Shown: positions 9,346 to 17,513, counted from the stretch's first letter. The stretch is DNA of 64,000 bases from Pandoraea norimbergensis (GCF_001465545.3 NZ_CP013480.3:2232001-2296000), one strand, 5' to 3'. The notes: a model not told the origin generated them from the sequence alone. A program made the numbers and translations.

Positions 9346-10302
9346 TTACGCCCACGCTTGGGGGAAGAGGGCTTCGGCGCCGACGCGGCGCTCGATCAAC
9401 TTCTGGTCGAGCATTTCGCTCACGAAGTCGTCGATCATCTTGCGGTTCGCCGCGAGACCGTTACGGTTCCATTGCGCCGGCAGGTCCAGCGTCGTGCGAC
9501 GGATCTCGTCGAGAATCCACGGCGTCGTGTCCGCGTACTTCATCCGCTTTTCCATCCAGATACGCGAGGACTCGTCGAGCAACTCGCTCAATGCCTGCGC
9601 CAGCCACGGGTGCTCGGCAAGTATCGCGGGCTTGAAGCCAAGCACGTGGATGCCCGGCACGTAGCCAACCTCGTTGAAGTACGCCTGTTCGGCGGCGCGA
9701 AAGTCAGGCAGAAAGAAGCGCAGCGGCGAATCGGCGTCAAAGAAGTTGGGCGGCATGAACGGCGTGAACACGGCATCGAGTTCGCCGGTTTGCAGGAGTT
9801 CGTCGAGCGGGCGCTCGCCGGGGGCGGCCTCGATCAGACCGGGGCGCACATGCCGCCCGAGTCGATCGACAATCGGATGCGCTTGCGTCAACCGGCCCGC
9901 ATACCACTTCGCATCTTCGATGCCCACGCCTTCGCGACGCAGCAGCGTGCGCGTCCACGTGTTGCCCGAGTCCTGCCAGCCGGTGACACCGATCTTCTTG
10001 CCCGCCAACTGTGAGAACGCGTTCAACGGGCTGTGCTTCGCCGTGATGACGCAGCGCTGGCGGAACCCCCGCATCAGAAAGTGCGGCACGCACACCAGGC
10101 TGTGATCGCCCATCGACACTGCCTGCGCGTAACGGCTGAACGACACCTCGCCGGCATCGTATTCGGCACATGTCGCAAGGTCGTTGGGCAACGTGCCCAC
10201 GCGGTGCAGTTCCAGCTCGAACCCTTCGGGCTTCAAGTCGCCAAGTGCGAGGGGCATGTAGTAGTCCCAGTCCCGCACGGCCAATCTGATTTTTACCGTC
10301 AC
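9346..10302 (-). CDS. Cytoplasmic periplasmic-binding-fold protein, 4,5-dihydroxyphthalate-decarboxylase-like
   Basis: About 318 residues, first gene of the operon. I place the start at GTG 10302 (MTVKIRLAV) because GGAG lies about ten bases upstream; another GTG at 10341 would add 13 residues. There is no signal peptide, although the fold is that of a type 2 solute-binding protein: LAGKKIGVTGWQDSGNTW, EDAKWYAGR, GELDAVFTPFMPPNF and GIHVLGFKPAILAEHPWLAQAL. This combination matches the 4,5-dihydroxyphthalate decarboxylase/NMT1-like group, in which the binding fold has become an enzyme. A cytoplasmic enzyme acting on an aromatic or amino carboxylate is the best guess; an exported sensor is unlikely. 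Its product may be the substrate of the adjacent amidase or the reverse. Confidence 0.7.
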   Translation of the reverse strand: MTVKIRLAVRDWDYYMPLALGDLKPEGFELELHRVGTLPNDLATCAEYDAGEVSFSRYAQAVSMGDHSLVCVPHFLMRGFRQRCVITAKHSPLNAFSQLAGKKIGVTGWQDSGNTWTRTLLRREGVGIEDAKWYAGRLTQAHPIVDRLGRHVRPGLIEAAPGERPLDELLQTGELDAVFTPFMPPNFFDADSPLRFFLPDFRAAEQAYFNEVGYVPGIHVLGFKPAILAEHPWLAQALSELLDESSRIWMEKRMKYADTTPWILDEIRRTTLDLPAQWNRNGLAANRKMIDDFVSEMLDQKLIERRVGAEALFPQAWA

Positions 10303-10443
10303 TTCGCTCTCACTCCACTGACGCTTCGAACCGGCAATCACGATGGTCCATGCGTTTGCATACCTCGCTCGATCACCGACAACACGGCCAGCATTTGCCA
10401 GCCCCCTCCGCCAGATCGCCGTTTTTTAAAGCGTTGGCGTTTG

Positions 10444-10508
10444 TTGAAATCGAGTGTAGTTTGAACAAAAATGAAGATACAATCTTTGTTTTGTTATTGA
10501 ACAAAAAT
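10444..10508. promoter_or_regulatory. Divergent control region with repeated TTGAACAAAAAT boxes
   Basis: The 12-mer TTGAACAAAAAT occurs twice in the same orientation, at 10461-10472 and 10497-10508, 36 bases apart. Between them ATCTTTGTTTTGT (10482-10494) is an imperfect inverted copy of ACAAAAATGAAGAT (10465-10478). On the minus strand TTGTAT (10482-10477) and TACACT (10458-10453) with an 18-base spacer could form the operon promoter. MocR/PdxR regulators commonly bind such direct-plus-inverted repeats in their own divergent region. Confidence 0.55.
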
Positions 10509-10524
10509 CCCATTCAGGACGACC

Positions 10525-11973
10525 GTGCAAAACGCAGATACGGATGACACCAAGACGCTCACGCTGCTCGCGCGGGGCATTCGGAAGCGCACGATGCAAG
10601 GCATCGCGCTGGACGTGGCGGCGATGATCCGCTCGGGCGCGATTGCGGTCGGCACGAAAATGCCGGCGGTGCGTGAGCTTGCCGAGGCCCTCGGCGTGAG
10701 TCCAGCGACCGTTTCCGGCGCGTGGAAGCAATTGCGCACGTACCGGCTGGTCAGCGGCGCGGGGCGCAACGGCATTTGGGTTTGCGGCGATCAGGGCGCG
10801 GTGCGTCCGACGCGTTTCGAGAGCGTTGGGCACTATGGCGATCAGATGGCGGCGGACCTGTCGATGGCAGTCCCCGATCCGGCGCTGGCACCGGACCTCG
10901 GTCCGGCGTTGCTGATGGGGGCGAAAACCGCCGGGTTGAACAGCTATCGCAGAGAGATGATCTCGGCACCGCTGCGCGACGCGATGGCGTCACGCTGGCC
11001 CTATCGGCCCGAGGCGTTCGTGGCGACCAACGGGGGTTTCGAGGCCGTGTACCTCGCGCTGCAAACGTTGGTATTGCCGGGCTCGGTCGTGGCGGTCGAA
11101 GATCCGACGGCCGTGCGCATTCTCGACATTCTGGAAAAGCTCGGCGCGAACGTCATCTCGGTGCCGCGCGATTCGCATGGCCCGAAGCCGGAATTTCTCG
11201 CGCGCGCGCTCAAGCAGCAGCCGGTCGTATTCCTCTATCAACCTCGCACACATTCCGTGACGGGCGGCTTCGTCTCCGACGAGCGGTTTGAGCAACTGGC
11301 CGAATTGCTCGAAGGCACGGATACGGCGATCGTTGAAGACGACGGACTCGGCGACATCGCGGTTCGTCCGGCGAAGAGTCTGGGCGAGCGTTTTCCGAAT
11401 CGCACCGTGCATATCCGGTCGTTCTCGAAATCGTTCGGACCGGATTTGCGGCTCGCGGTGATGTCGGCCCCCGCGAAGGTTGCCGACGGGGTGCTGGCCT
11501 ACCGGAATTTCGGTGCGGGATGGACCAGCCGTATTCTGCAAGCGGCGGCGGCATGGCTGCTGGATCAGCCTGAAACGGCGCGTGTTCTGGCCCATGCGCG
11601 TGAGGTCTACGCGCAACGCAGAATGGCCTTGATCGATCAACTGGCAAAGCACGGGCTCGCGTTACCGTCGACCTCGCGCGAAGACGGACTGTGCATCTGG
11701 ATTCCGGTGGAATCGGAGCGTTACGCGCTGGTGACGCTCGCCGCACGTGGCATCGCCGTGCATCCGGGCGACCGCTTTCATATCGAGAACGTACCGCATG
11801 TGCGAGTGGGCATTGGGCTGCCCATCGACAACTTGGAGACCGTCGCGGCGGCAATTGCGCTGGCGGCCACCGGTGGCAAGCCACCCGCATCGCAGGCAGG
11901 TGCAGCTGCCGCTTATCCGCGGCAGCCGGCCAGCGTGTTCAGCATGGGGCGCAACAATCAGTCCAAATCGTAG
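10525..11973 (+). CDS. MocR-type transcriptional regulator (GntR HTH fused to aminotransferase fold)
   Basis: A 482-residue protein starting at GTG 10525. Residues about 20-85 form a GntR winged helix (VGTKMPAVRELAEALGVSPATVSGAWKQL). A fold-type I aminotransferase domain follows, with PRTHSVTGG, IVEDDGLGDI and the PLP-binding lysine Lys302 in SFSKSFGPDLRLA. MocR proteins use PLP or an aldimine as effector and often activate divergent genes. Here the gene faces the amidase/ABC operon, so that operon is the likely target, with the repeat boxes in the intergenic region as binding sites. The C-terminal 40 residues are Ala/Pro-rich and probably disordered. The last 16 bases overlap the convergent NmrA-like gene. 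Confidence 0.88.
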   Translation: MQNADTDDTKTLTLLARGIRKRTMQGIALDVAAMIRSGAIAVGTKMPAVRELAEALGVSPATVSGAWKQLRTYRLVSGAGRNGIWVCGDQGAVRPTRFESVGHYGDQMAADLSMAVPDPALAPDLGPALLMGAKTAGLNSYRREMISAPLRDAMASRWPYRPEAFVATNGGFEAVYLALQTLVLPGSVVAVEDPTAVRILDILEKLGANVISVPRDSHGPKPEFLARALKQQPVVFLYQPRTHSVTGGFVSDERFEQLAELLEGTDTAIVEDDGLGDIAVRPAKSLGERFPNRTVHIRSFSKSFGPDLRLAVMSAPAKVADGVLAYRNFGAGWTSRILQAAAAWLLDQPETARVLAHAREVYAQRRMALIDQLAKHGLALPSTSREDGLCIWIPVESERYALVTLAARGIAVHPGDRFHIENVPHVRVGIGLPIDNLETVAAAIALAATGGKPPASQAGAAAAYPRQPASVFSMGRNNQSKS

Positions 11974-12881
11974 CCGCGATCGCGCCACGCTCGCAGCCAT
12001 GTCGCGAGATCGGTAACGGCCATCCCTAGGTTGTGGTTGATCGTCTGATTTTTCGGCCACGCAACGCCATCTTTGCGTGCGAACGCGAGCCGGTACTTGC
12101 CCATCATGTCGCCGGGGTGAACCTCGGCATCGGCTTTCAATTGCGGCACGCTCAGGCGTTCGCGCGTGAAGGGGCGGCCAAGGACAGACGTCAACGTGTC
12201 GGCCAGTTCGTCATACGTGAACGTGTCGCCCGCCACATGGACGATCTGGTCGTCGAAGTCACGCCACGAGGCCGCGATGCGTGCGGTCAATCGGCCGATG
12301 TCTTGGGGCGTGGTGACGGTGAGCGCGTAGTCCCAGTCGCCGAGTGCGCGCACGATGCCTCGTTCGAGATCCACCAGACCAAATTCGGGAAGCACGACGA
12401 AGCTCGTGAACATCCCCGTCGAGACAATGGTCCAGTGCATCTTGCGCTGATTGCGCAACATGTCGCGAACGTCCAGTTGCTCGTCCCACACGTCCTGACC
12501 GCTGCCACGGCCGACGACGTCGTAGTCCACGCCGAATTGCCACGGGATGTAGTGCGCGACGCCCGCGGCCAATACGGCGGCGGTGATCTTGCGTTGCGTG
12601 CCGAGGCCGCCGACGAATCCGGTGCAGCAGATGATCTGATCGAAGCCGGTGAAGAGGGTCGCTAATGTGTCCTCAGTGGCGGTGGCGAGATCGGCTTCGA
12701 CAATGCTGATCTGAAGTTCGCGCATCATGGCGGCGCTGCCGGAACCCGGGCGCAGCAGCACCGAAACGGAGGCGACTTGTCCGGCATCGCGAAGCTTGGC
12801 GAGCTCACGTAACACGCATGCGCCGAGTTCTCCGGCACCCAGCACGAGGACGCTGCCGTTTGCTGCGTTTTGAATGGTCAT
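11958..12881 (-). CDS. NmrA-like NAD(P)-binding protein (aromatic alcohol reductase-like)
   Basis: A 307-residue protein beginning MTIQNAANG at 12881, with SD AGGAG just upstream. The N-terminal Rossmann motif is VLVLGAGELGACVLREL. Further marks are IICCTGFVGG, HYIPWQFGVDYD and WTIVSTGMFTSF, which resemble the isoflavone-reductase/NmrA group of atypical short-chain dehydrogenases. These bind NAD(P) and either reduce small aromatic substrates or sense redox state. The gene diverges from an HxlR regulator only 37 bases away, with a perfect dyad over its ribosome-binding site, so redox- or electrophile-responsive control is likely. The exact reaction is not known. Confidence 0.8.
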   Translation of the reverse strand: MTIQNAANGSVLVLGAGELGACVLRELAKLRDAGQVASVSVLLRPGSGSAAMMRELQISIVEADLATATEDTLATLFTGFDQIICCTGFVGGLGTQRKITAAVLAAGVAHYIPWQFGVDYDVVGRGSGQDVWDEQLDVRDMLRNQRKMHWTIVSTGMFTSFVVLPEFGLVDLERGIVRALGDWDYALTVTTPQDIGRLTARIAASWRDFDDQIVHVAGDTFTYDELADTLTSVLGRPFTRERLSVPQLKADAEVHPGDMMGKYRLAFARKDGVAWPKNQTINHNLGMAVTDLATWLRAWRDRGYDLD

Positions 12882-12883
12882 TT

Positions 12884-12902
12884 GCAACTCCTGTTGAGTT
12901 GC
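12884..12902. promoter_or_regulatory. Perfect 7-bp dyad, candidate HxlR operator
   Basis: GCAACTC (12884-12890), spacer CTGTT, GAGTTGC (12896-12902). It lies in the 37-base gap between the NmrA-like and HxlR genes and overlaps the Shine-Dalgarno of the former. Binding here would repress both divergent genes. Confidence 0.65.
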
Positions 12903-12918
12903 GAATAATAGGAGCGTT

Positions 12919-13365
12919 ATGAACCCGCGAGAAGAAGGCACACCCGTGATACTGCCGCCGTCCCCCTCATTCGATGAAGTCGTGCAGCAGTCGCAAGCGG
13001 CCTGCGACGCCTTGAGCGACGTGGATGACACGCTCAAACGCGAGATTCTCTCGCACGCCGGAAATCGCTGGTCGCTCGGGGTGGTGCATGCCTTGGGCGT
13101 GGCCGGCACGTTGAGACATGCTGAACTTGCGCGCAGGCTCGATGGCGTAACGCAACGCATGCTGACGCGCACGCTGCGTCAGTTAGAGCGCGATGGCTTG
13201 ATCGCACGGCAAGACTACGGGGAAGTGCCGCCGCGCGTCGATTACCGTCTGACAGCGTTGGGGAGGGGGCTGCTGGTAGGGATGCTGCCGCTTTGGCGGT
13301 GGGTCATCGACAATGCGGCAGACTTTCGTGACGCACGGCAGCGTTACGACGAGAAAGCGTCTTGA
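12919..13365 (+). CDS. HxlR-family winged-helix transcriptional regulator
   Basis: A 148-residue regulator, SD AGGAG before the ATG. The HxlR core spans about residues 35-125: HAGNRWSLGVVHALG, LRHAELARRLDGVTQRMLTRTLRQLERDGLI and PPRVDYRLTALGRGL, with the wing ending in WVIDNAADF. Unlike many family members it has no conserved Cys near the start; the only Cys is in the N-terminal helix (QAACDAL), which could be a redox switch as in some HxlR/HypR proteins. It probably represses itself and the divergent NmrA-like gene through the dyad between them. Confidence 0.88.
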   Translation: MNPREEGTPVILPPSPSFDEVVQQSQAACDALSDVDDTLKREILSHAGNRWSLGVVHALGVAGTLRHAELARRLDGVTQRMLTRTLRQLERDGLIARQDYGEVPPRVDYRLTALGRGLLVGMLPLWRWVIDNAADFRDARQRYDEKAS

Positions 13366-13366
13366 T

Positions 13367-13828
13367 TTACAGGGGTTTTCGATACACAACAAACCCCGAT
13401 TTCTCTGCAACCTGATCGTAGAGGCGCATTGCCGTCTGGTTCGTTTCATGCGTTTGCCAGTAGACGCGCTCTGCCTTCGCTTGCTTCGCTTCCCGATAAA
13501 CCGCTTCAATCAACGCGCGGCCCACGCCTTTGCCACGGGCTGAATCCAGCGTGAAAAGGTCCTGCAAATAGCATATCGGTCCCGCCATGGTCGTATGGCG
13601 GTGATACAGAAAATGGACCAACCCGACGATTTGACCATCCGACACCGCCACCAAGGCGTGCATCGGCTCATAGCCGTCAAAGAAGCGTCGCCATGTCAGG
13701 TCGGTGATTTCTTGGGGAAGCGCTGTCTTGCCGGCGCGCCCGTAGAACTCGTTGTATCCGTGCCAAAGCGGCAACCAAGCGTCGAAATCCGTTGGCACCA
13801 CGTATCGCACTTCCAAGGCTACTTTCAT
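13367..13828 (-). CDS. GNAT-family N-acetyltransferase
   Basis: A 153-residue acetyltransferase starting MKVALEVRYVVP at 13828. The acetyl-CoA-binding loop is LDSARGKGVGRALIEAVY (R-G-x-G-x-G/A), and the C-terminal motif YWQTHETNQTAMRLYDQVA matches motif B of GNAT enzymes acting on small amines or amino-acid-like substrates. It ends one base from the HxlR stop codon, in convergent orientation. The substrate is unknown. Confidence 0.85.
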   Translation of the reverse strand: MKVALEVRYVVPTDFDAWLPLWHGYNEFYGRAGKTALPQEITDLTWRRFFDGYEPMHALVAVSDGQIVGLVHFLYHRHTTMAGPICYLQDLFTLDSARGKGVGRALIEAVYREAKQAKAERVYWQTHETNQTAMRLYDQVAEKSGFVVYRKPL

Positions 13829-14040
13829 GACTCGAGCACCTAGTTGAATGATGACACCGAGTGTAAAAGTGGAAATTCGCGCCGACGAGAGCCAGTGCCT
13901 CGGGGAATCATGGCGCCACGCTGCGGGTGGCGATGTTTCGGGCGAGAAATGGCCAGTCGCCCGGAGAGGGCTATTTCGTCGAGCTTGACGGAGGCGTCTT
14001 TCGCTAGCAGAGTGACCCAGCACCTACCCGATCCGACATC

Positions 14041-14850
14041 ATGCAGACAAACGAACCTCCTTTCCGATTCCGGCAGGGCACCCGGCCGCTTCTGATCTCG
14101 ATGCCGCATGTGGGAACGTATGTGCCGCCGGATCTGGCGGCGCGTTTTACCGACGCTGCCCGGCACGTACCAGATACCGACTGGCACCTCGAGCGCTTGT
14201 ACGATTTCGCCGACGAACTCGGGGCTTCCGTGCTGGTCGGCACGCATTCGCGCTACGTGATCGACCTGAATCGCCCGCCAGATAACGCCAGCCTGTACCC
14301 CGGCCAAAGTGTGACGAGCCTTTGCCCGACCGACATGTTCGACAACACGCCGATCTACGCCAAACCCGGGGATGAACCCGACGAGGCGGAAATCGACGCA
14401 CGGCGCAAAGCCATCTGGGAACCGTATCACCAGCAACTGGCCGCCGAACTCGCTCGCATCCGCACCGTGCATGGCGTTGCCGGGCTGTGGGACGCCCATT
14501 CCATCTGCTCCGTCGTTCCCCGTTTCTTCGACGGCAAACTGACGGATCTCAACCTCGGTACCGGCAAGGGCAGCAGTTGTGCCGAACGATTGGGCGAGCG
14601 TTTGCTAGTCGAAGCCAAGGCGGCCACCGGCTTTACCAGCGTGCTTAACGGGCGTTTCACCGGCGGCTATATCACGCGCCACTACGGGCAGCCCGCGCGC
14701 AATGTGCATGCGGTACAGCTCGAAATGACGTGGTCCTGCTACATGGAGGAGCACGCGCCGTTCGACTACGCGCCGGAGACTGCGAAACACATCACGCCCC
14801 ACTTGCGCCGCATGCTGGAAGCCACGCTCGATTTTGTGGAAGGACGCTGA
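14041..14850 (+). CDS. hutG: N-formylglutamate deformylase (N-formylglutamate amidohydrolase)
   Basis: A 269-residue enzyme of the last step of the five-step histidine degradation route, N-formyl-L-glutamate to glutamate plus formate. Diagnostic phrases: LISMPHVGTYVPP, YVIDLNRPPDNASLYPG, GLWDAHSICSVVPRFFDG, RFTGGYITRHYGQP and QLEMTWSCYMEE. His and Asp residues in these loops should hold the metal. The other hut genes are absent from the window. A HutC-like repressor gene follows 114 bases downstream on the same strand. No strong Shine-Dalgarno precedes the ATG. Confidence 0.9.
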   Translation: MQTNEPPFRFRQGTRPLLISMPHVGTYVPPDLAARFTDAARHVPDTDWHLERLYDFADELGASVLVGTHSRYVIDLNRPPDNASLYPGQSVTSLCPTDMFDNTPIYAKPGDEPDEAEIDARRKAIWEPYHQQLAAELARIRTVHGVAGLWDAHSICSVVPRFFDGKLTDLNLGTGKGSSCAERLGERLLVEAKAATGFTSVLNGRFTGGYITRHYGQPARNVHAVQLEMTWSCYMEEHAPFDYAPETAKHITPHLRRMLEATLDFVEGR

Positions 14851-14964
14851 ATCGCTGCGTTGCCGATTTGGTGCGTCGGTCGTTTTATGAAAGACACGGT
14901 ATCGGGACGCAGGGTGATATAGACATGAATTATCATGTGCACACAATCCTTGCCGTCCCCATTC

Positions 14965-15735
14965 ATGCCTCCGTCGAAATCCAACGCGAATACTGTGCCG
15001 ACCTCGTTCACTAGCGGAAAGCCGTCCGCGCTCTACCAGCAGGTTCGAAATTACATCGAAGGCAAGATCGCTGCGAAGGAGTGGGTGCCGGGCGACCGCG
15101 TCCCCTCCGAGCAGGAGCTGGTCGAGCTGTTCGGCATTTCGAGAATGACGGTCAACCGGGCGCTGCGCGAGCTCGCGAAAGAAGGGCGTGTCGAGCGCGT
15201 GGCAGGCGTCGGGACTTTCGTTGCGGAACCTCGCCCGCAATCCACGCTGTTGCATATTGCGAATATCGCCGAGGAGATCCGGCGGCGCGGGCATCGCTAT
15301 CAATGCCACGTGATCTCGGTGGAGAGCGTGCCCGCTACACCGGAAATTGCCGGTGCCATGGGGCTCCCGACAGGACAACTGATCGCCCATTCGATTTGTG
15401 TCCACCTCGAGAACGAAGTGCCGGTGCAACTGGAAGACCGCTACGTCAACCAGTTCATGGCCCCGGACTTCGTCAACCAGACATTTACAAACGAAACCCC
15501 GGCCGCATTTCTCTTGAGAGCGGTGCCCGTCGACGAGATCGAGCACATTGTCGACGCGACGCTGCCGACGAAGAAACAAGCCGCGCTGCTGCAAATGGAC
15601 CCGACGCAACCGTGCCTCGTGCTGTTCCGCAGAACGTGGACCAAGGGCAAGGTCGTTACGATGGTGCGTTGCTACCACCCGGCGAACCGGTACGTGCTGG
15701 GCAGCCGGTTTCCTGCGGATAGCGGCACGCGCTAA
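14965..15735 (+). CDS. hutC: HutC-like GntR/UTRA transcriptional repressor
   Basis: About 256 residues. A GntR winged helix occupies roughly residues 20-88 (PSALYQQVRNYIEGKI, VPSEQELVELFGISRMTVNRALRELAKEG), followed by a UTRA effector domain (IANIAEEIRRRGH, LIAHSICVHLENEVPVQLEDRYVN, VDEIEHIVDATLP, CLVLFRRTW). In HutC this domain binds urocanate. I chose ATG 14965; ATG 14935 is in frame but would lie only about five bases from a TATAGA (14918-14923) that may be the -10. The 8-bp palindrome TGTGCACA at 14936-14943 sits in the leader and is a candidate operator. Its place beside hutG supports the HutC call. Confidence 0.8.
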   Translation: MPPSKSNANTVPTSFTSGKPSALYQQVRNYIEGKIAAKEWVPGDRVPSEQELVELFGISRMTVNRALRELAKEGRVERVAGVGTFVAEPRPQSTLLHIANIAEEIRRRGHRYQCHVISVESVPATPEIAGAMGLPTGQLIAHSICVHLENEVPVQLEDRYVNQFMAPDFVNQTFTNETPAAFLLRAVPVDEIEHIVDATLPTKKQAALLQMDPTQPCLVLFRRTWTKGKVVTMVRCYHPANRYVLGSRFPADSGTR

Positions 15736-15771
15736 CCCGAGGGCGACGCATCAACGGCGCGGCTTTAAGCG

Positions 15772-16737
15772 TCAGGCGGGAGCAGCGACCTGCGCGCGTC
15801 GCGCCAACTGCCGCAGATACATGTTGTTCAGCACCAGCGCGGACGCCGTCACCGCTACTCCGGCGATCTGCGCGCCATTCGGCACCGTGCCTGTCATTGC
15901 CGAGACGGCGAAGGCCGTCACCGGCACCACATCCATGAACAGTACCCCGTTCATCGGCCCGAGCGTCCGGTTGCCGGAGATCCAGCAAAGGATTGCGACA
16001 AAGCCCGCAATTGGCCCCATGTAAATCAGATGCGGCACGACCGCGCCGAGCGACGTCAGGGTAGGCGCCGCGATGACGTGCGCAAAAATCAAGACCACGT
16101 TCACGCCGACAATCGTCGTCAACCCAAGCCATGTCGTCAGCGCCGTGTATTTGAGCGCCGACCAACGGGTGAAATGGGCCGAACCGAACGTGTACACGAC
16201 CCAGCAGAGGGCGCCCAGCAAGATCAGACCGCTGGCGGCGAAGTGCTGCGGCGCAAGCAATGCGGCATGCCAATCCCCACGCGTGATGACCAGTGCCACA
16301 CCGGTAAATGACGCCACCACAAACAGCAGTGAGGGCAACGGCGGCATTGACCGCCGCAGCAGGGCATTGACCACCAGACCCATCATCGGCTGTGTCGCCA
16401 TCATGACGGACGCGTTGAGCGCGCCTTCATCGCCACTCAATTGCTGGCCGAGGAAGACAAACGAACCGAAGCCGCAGAAGCCGACGGACCCTAGCAGCCA
16501 CGCCAGTGGCAACGACTCGCCATTGGCACGAAACGCGGCCACGCCTTCTCGATGCAGCAACAAGAGGGCGAATGCTGCACCCGCGATCAGGTAGCGCAGC
16601 GACGTGAATGTGAACGGGTCGGTGTACCGGAGCGCATCGGTCATGACGGGGAACATGGCGCCGATCAGCACCGTCGCAACGAGGCATGACGCGATGCCTT
16701 TCCAGTATCCGGATGACGAAGAAAGTTGGGGTGCCAT
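15772..16737 (-). CDS. EamA/DMT-superfamily exporter
   Basis: A 321-residue inner-membrane protein with about ten hydrophobic segments arranged as two EamA repeats: IASCLVATVLIGAMFPV and RYLIAGAAFALLLLH in the first half, ALCWVVYTFGSAHF and GPIAGFVAILCWISGNRTLGPMNGVLFMDVVPV in the second. DMT proteins of this kind export amino acids or small metabolites. The promoter region carries a 12-base motif identical to one upstream of the TetR gene 115 bases upstream on the same strand, so this exporter is probably under that TetR repressor. The substrate is unknown. Confidence 0.87.
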   Translation of the reverse strand: MAPQLSSSSGYWKGIASCLVATVLIGAMFPVMTDALRYTDPFTFTSLRYLIAGAAFALLLLHREGVAAFRANGESLPLAWLLGSVGFCGFGSFVFLGQQLSGDEGALNASVMMATQPMMGLVVNALLRRSMPPLPSLLFVVASFTGVALVITRGDWHAALLAPQHFAASGLILLGALCWVVYTFGSAHFTRWSALKYTALTTWLGLTTIVGVNVVLIFAHVIAAPTLTSLGAVVPHLIYMGPIAGFVAILCWISGNRTLGPMNGVLFMDVVPVTAFAVSAMTGTVPNGAQIAGVAVTASALVLNNMYLRQLARRAQVAAPA

Positions 16738-16751
16738 ATTCGTGAATGATC

Positions 16752-16763
16752 GTTCTCAAAATC
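16752..16763. promoter_or_regulatory. TetR operator candidate upstream of EamA gene
   Basis: GTTCTCAAAATC at 16752-16763, identical to 17502-17513 upstream of the TetR gene. It lies 15 bases before the EamA start codon and is flanked by GAT on the left, giving a weak outer dyad GAT..ATC. Confidence 0.5.
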
Positions 16764-16852
16764 GGGAAATATTTTGCGGCAACTGACATGCGTGGCATTC
16801 ACGCATATCGGTTGCCGCAACGCGCTGGCTTCACTTCAAATTCGTGGCAACG

Positions 16853-17479
16853 TCATCGCAGGGCACGCAACCCCATATCGACGATCGAGCCGAGGGCGGC
16901 CTCGTCCATGTCGGTTTTGCCGAGCACACGGATGCCTTGCACCATGCACAGCAAAAAGCGGCCGACGTCTTCGGCATCCAGTGCGCGATCGAATTGGCCG
17001 GCTTGCTGGCCCCGTGCAATGGCAAGGCTGAACTGGGTCGCGATACGTTGTAATGCGGATTCCACATAGGGGCGCAGCACCCGATCGTCGGGCAGGAGTT
17101 CGAGCGCGGTATTGGTAATGAAGCACCCGTGCCGGTCGGCAAGGTTCACGTTTACGCGCGTGTAGTGCAGCAGTGCTTCGCGCAGGGCCATCTCCGGTGG
17201 TAAGTCAGCCGCCAGCCGTTCTTTCAGTCGCGCAACGGCGCCTTCTGCATATTGCTCGAACGCCGCCACCAGCAAGCCGTGCTTGTCGCCAAACGTCCGG
17301 TAAAGGCTGCCCCGGAAGACGCCCGTCGCGTCGCACAGCGCATCCACGGGGGTGGCGTGGTAGCCATGCTCCCAGAACACACGTGCCGCTGCCTCGACGG
17401 CTTGATCGATATCGAACTCTCGTGGTCGCCCACGCTCGGCGACGCGCGGCTTTTGCGAACGGGGTGTAGCAGTCGTCAT
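16853..17479 (-). CDS. TetR-family transcriptional regulator
   Basis: A 208-residue regulator starting MTTATPRSQK at 17479. The N-terminal HTH is clear: EFDIDQAVEAAARVFWEHGYHATPVDALC and GVFRGSLYRTFGDKHGLL. The C-terminal part (NVNLADRHGCFITNTALELLP, VGRFLLCMVQGIRVLGK) resembles the AcrR/TetR_C group typical of repressors of reductases and exporters. It is transcribed in the same direction as the EamA exporter 115 bases downstream, and both promoters carry the same 12-base box. Autoregulation and control of the exporter are inferred. Confidence 0.87.
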   Translation of the reverse strand: MTTATPRSQKPRVAERGRPREFDIDQAVEAAARVFWEHGYHATPVDALCDATGVFRGSLYRTFGDKHGLLVAAFEQYAEGAVARLKERLAADLPPEMALREALLHYTRVNVNLADRHGCFITNTALELLPDDRVLRPYVESALQRIATQFSLAIARGQQAGQFDRALDAEDVGRFLLCMVQGIRVLGKTDMDEAALGSIVDMGLRALR

Positions 17480-17501
17480 GAACGCGATAATAGGACTGTT
17501 T

Positions 17502-17513
17502 GTTCTCAAAATC
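17502..17513. promoter_or_regulatory. TetR operator candidate upstream of the TetR gene
   Basis: GTTCTCAAAATC, the second exact copy of the box found at 16752-16763. It lies 22 bases before the TetR start codon. Confidence 0.5.
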
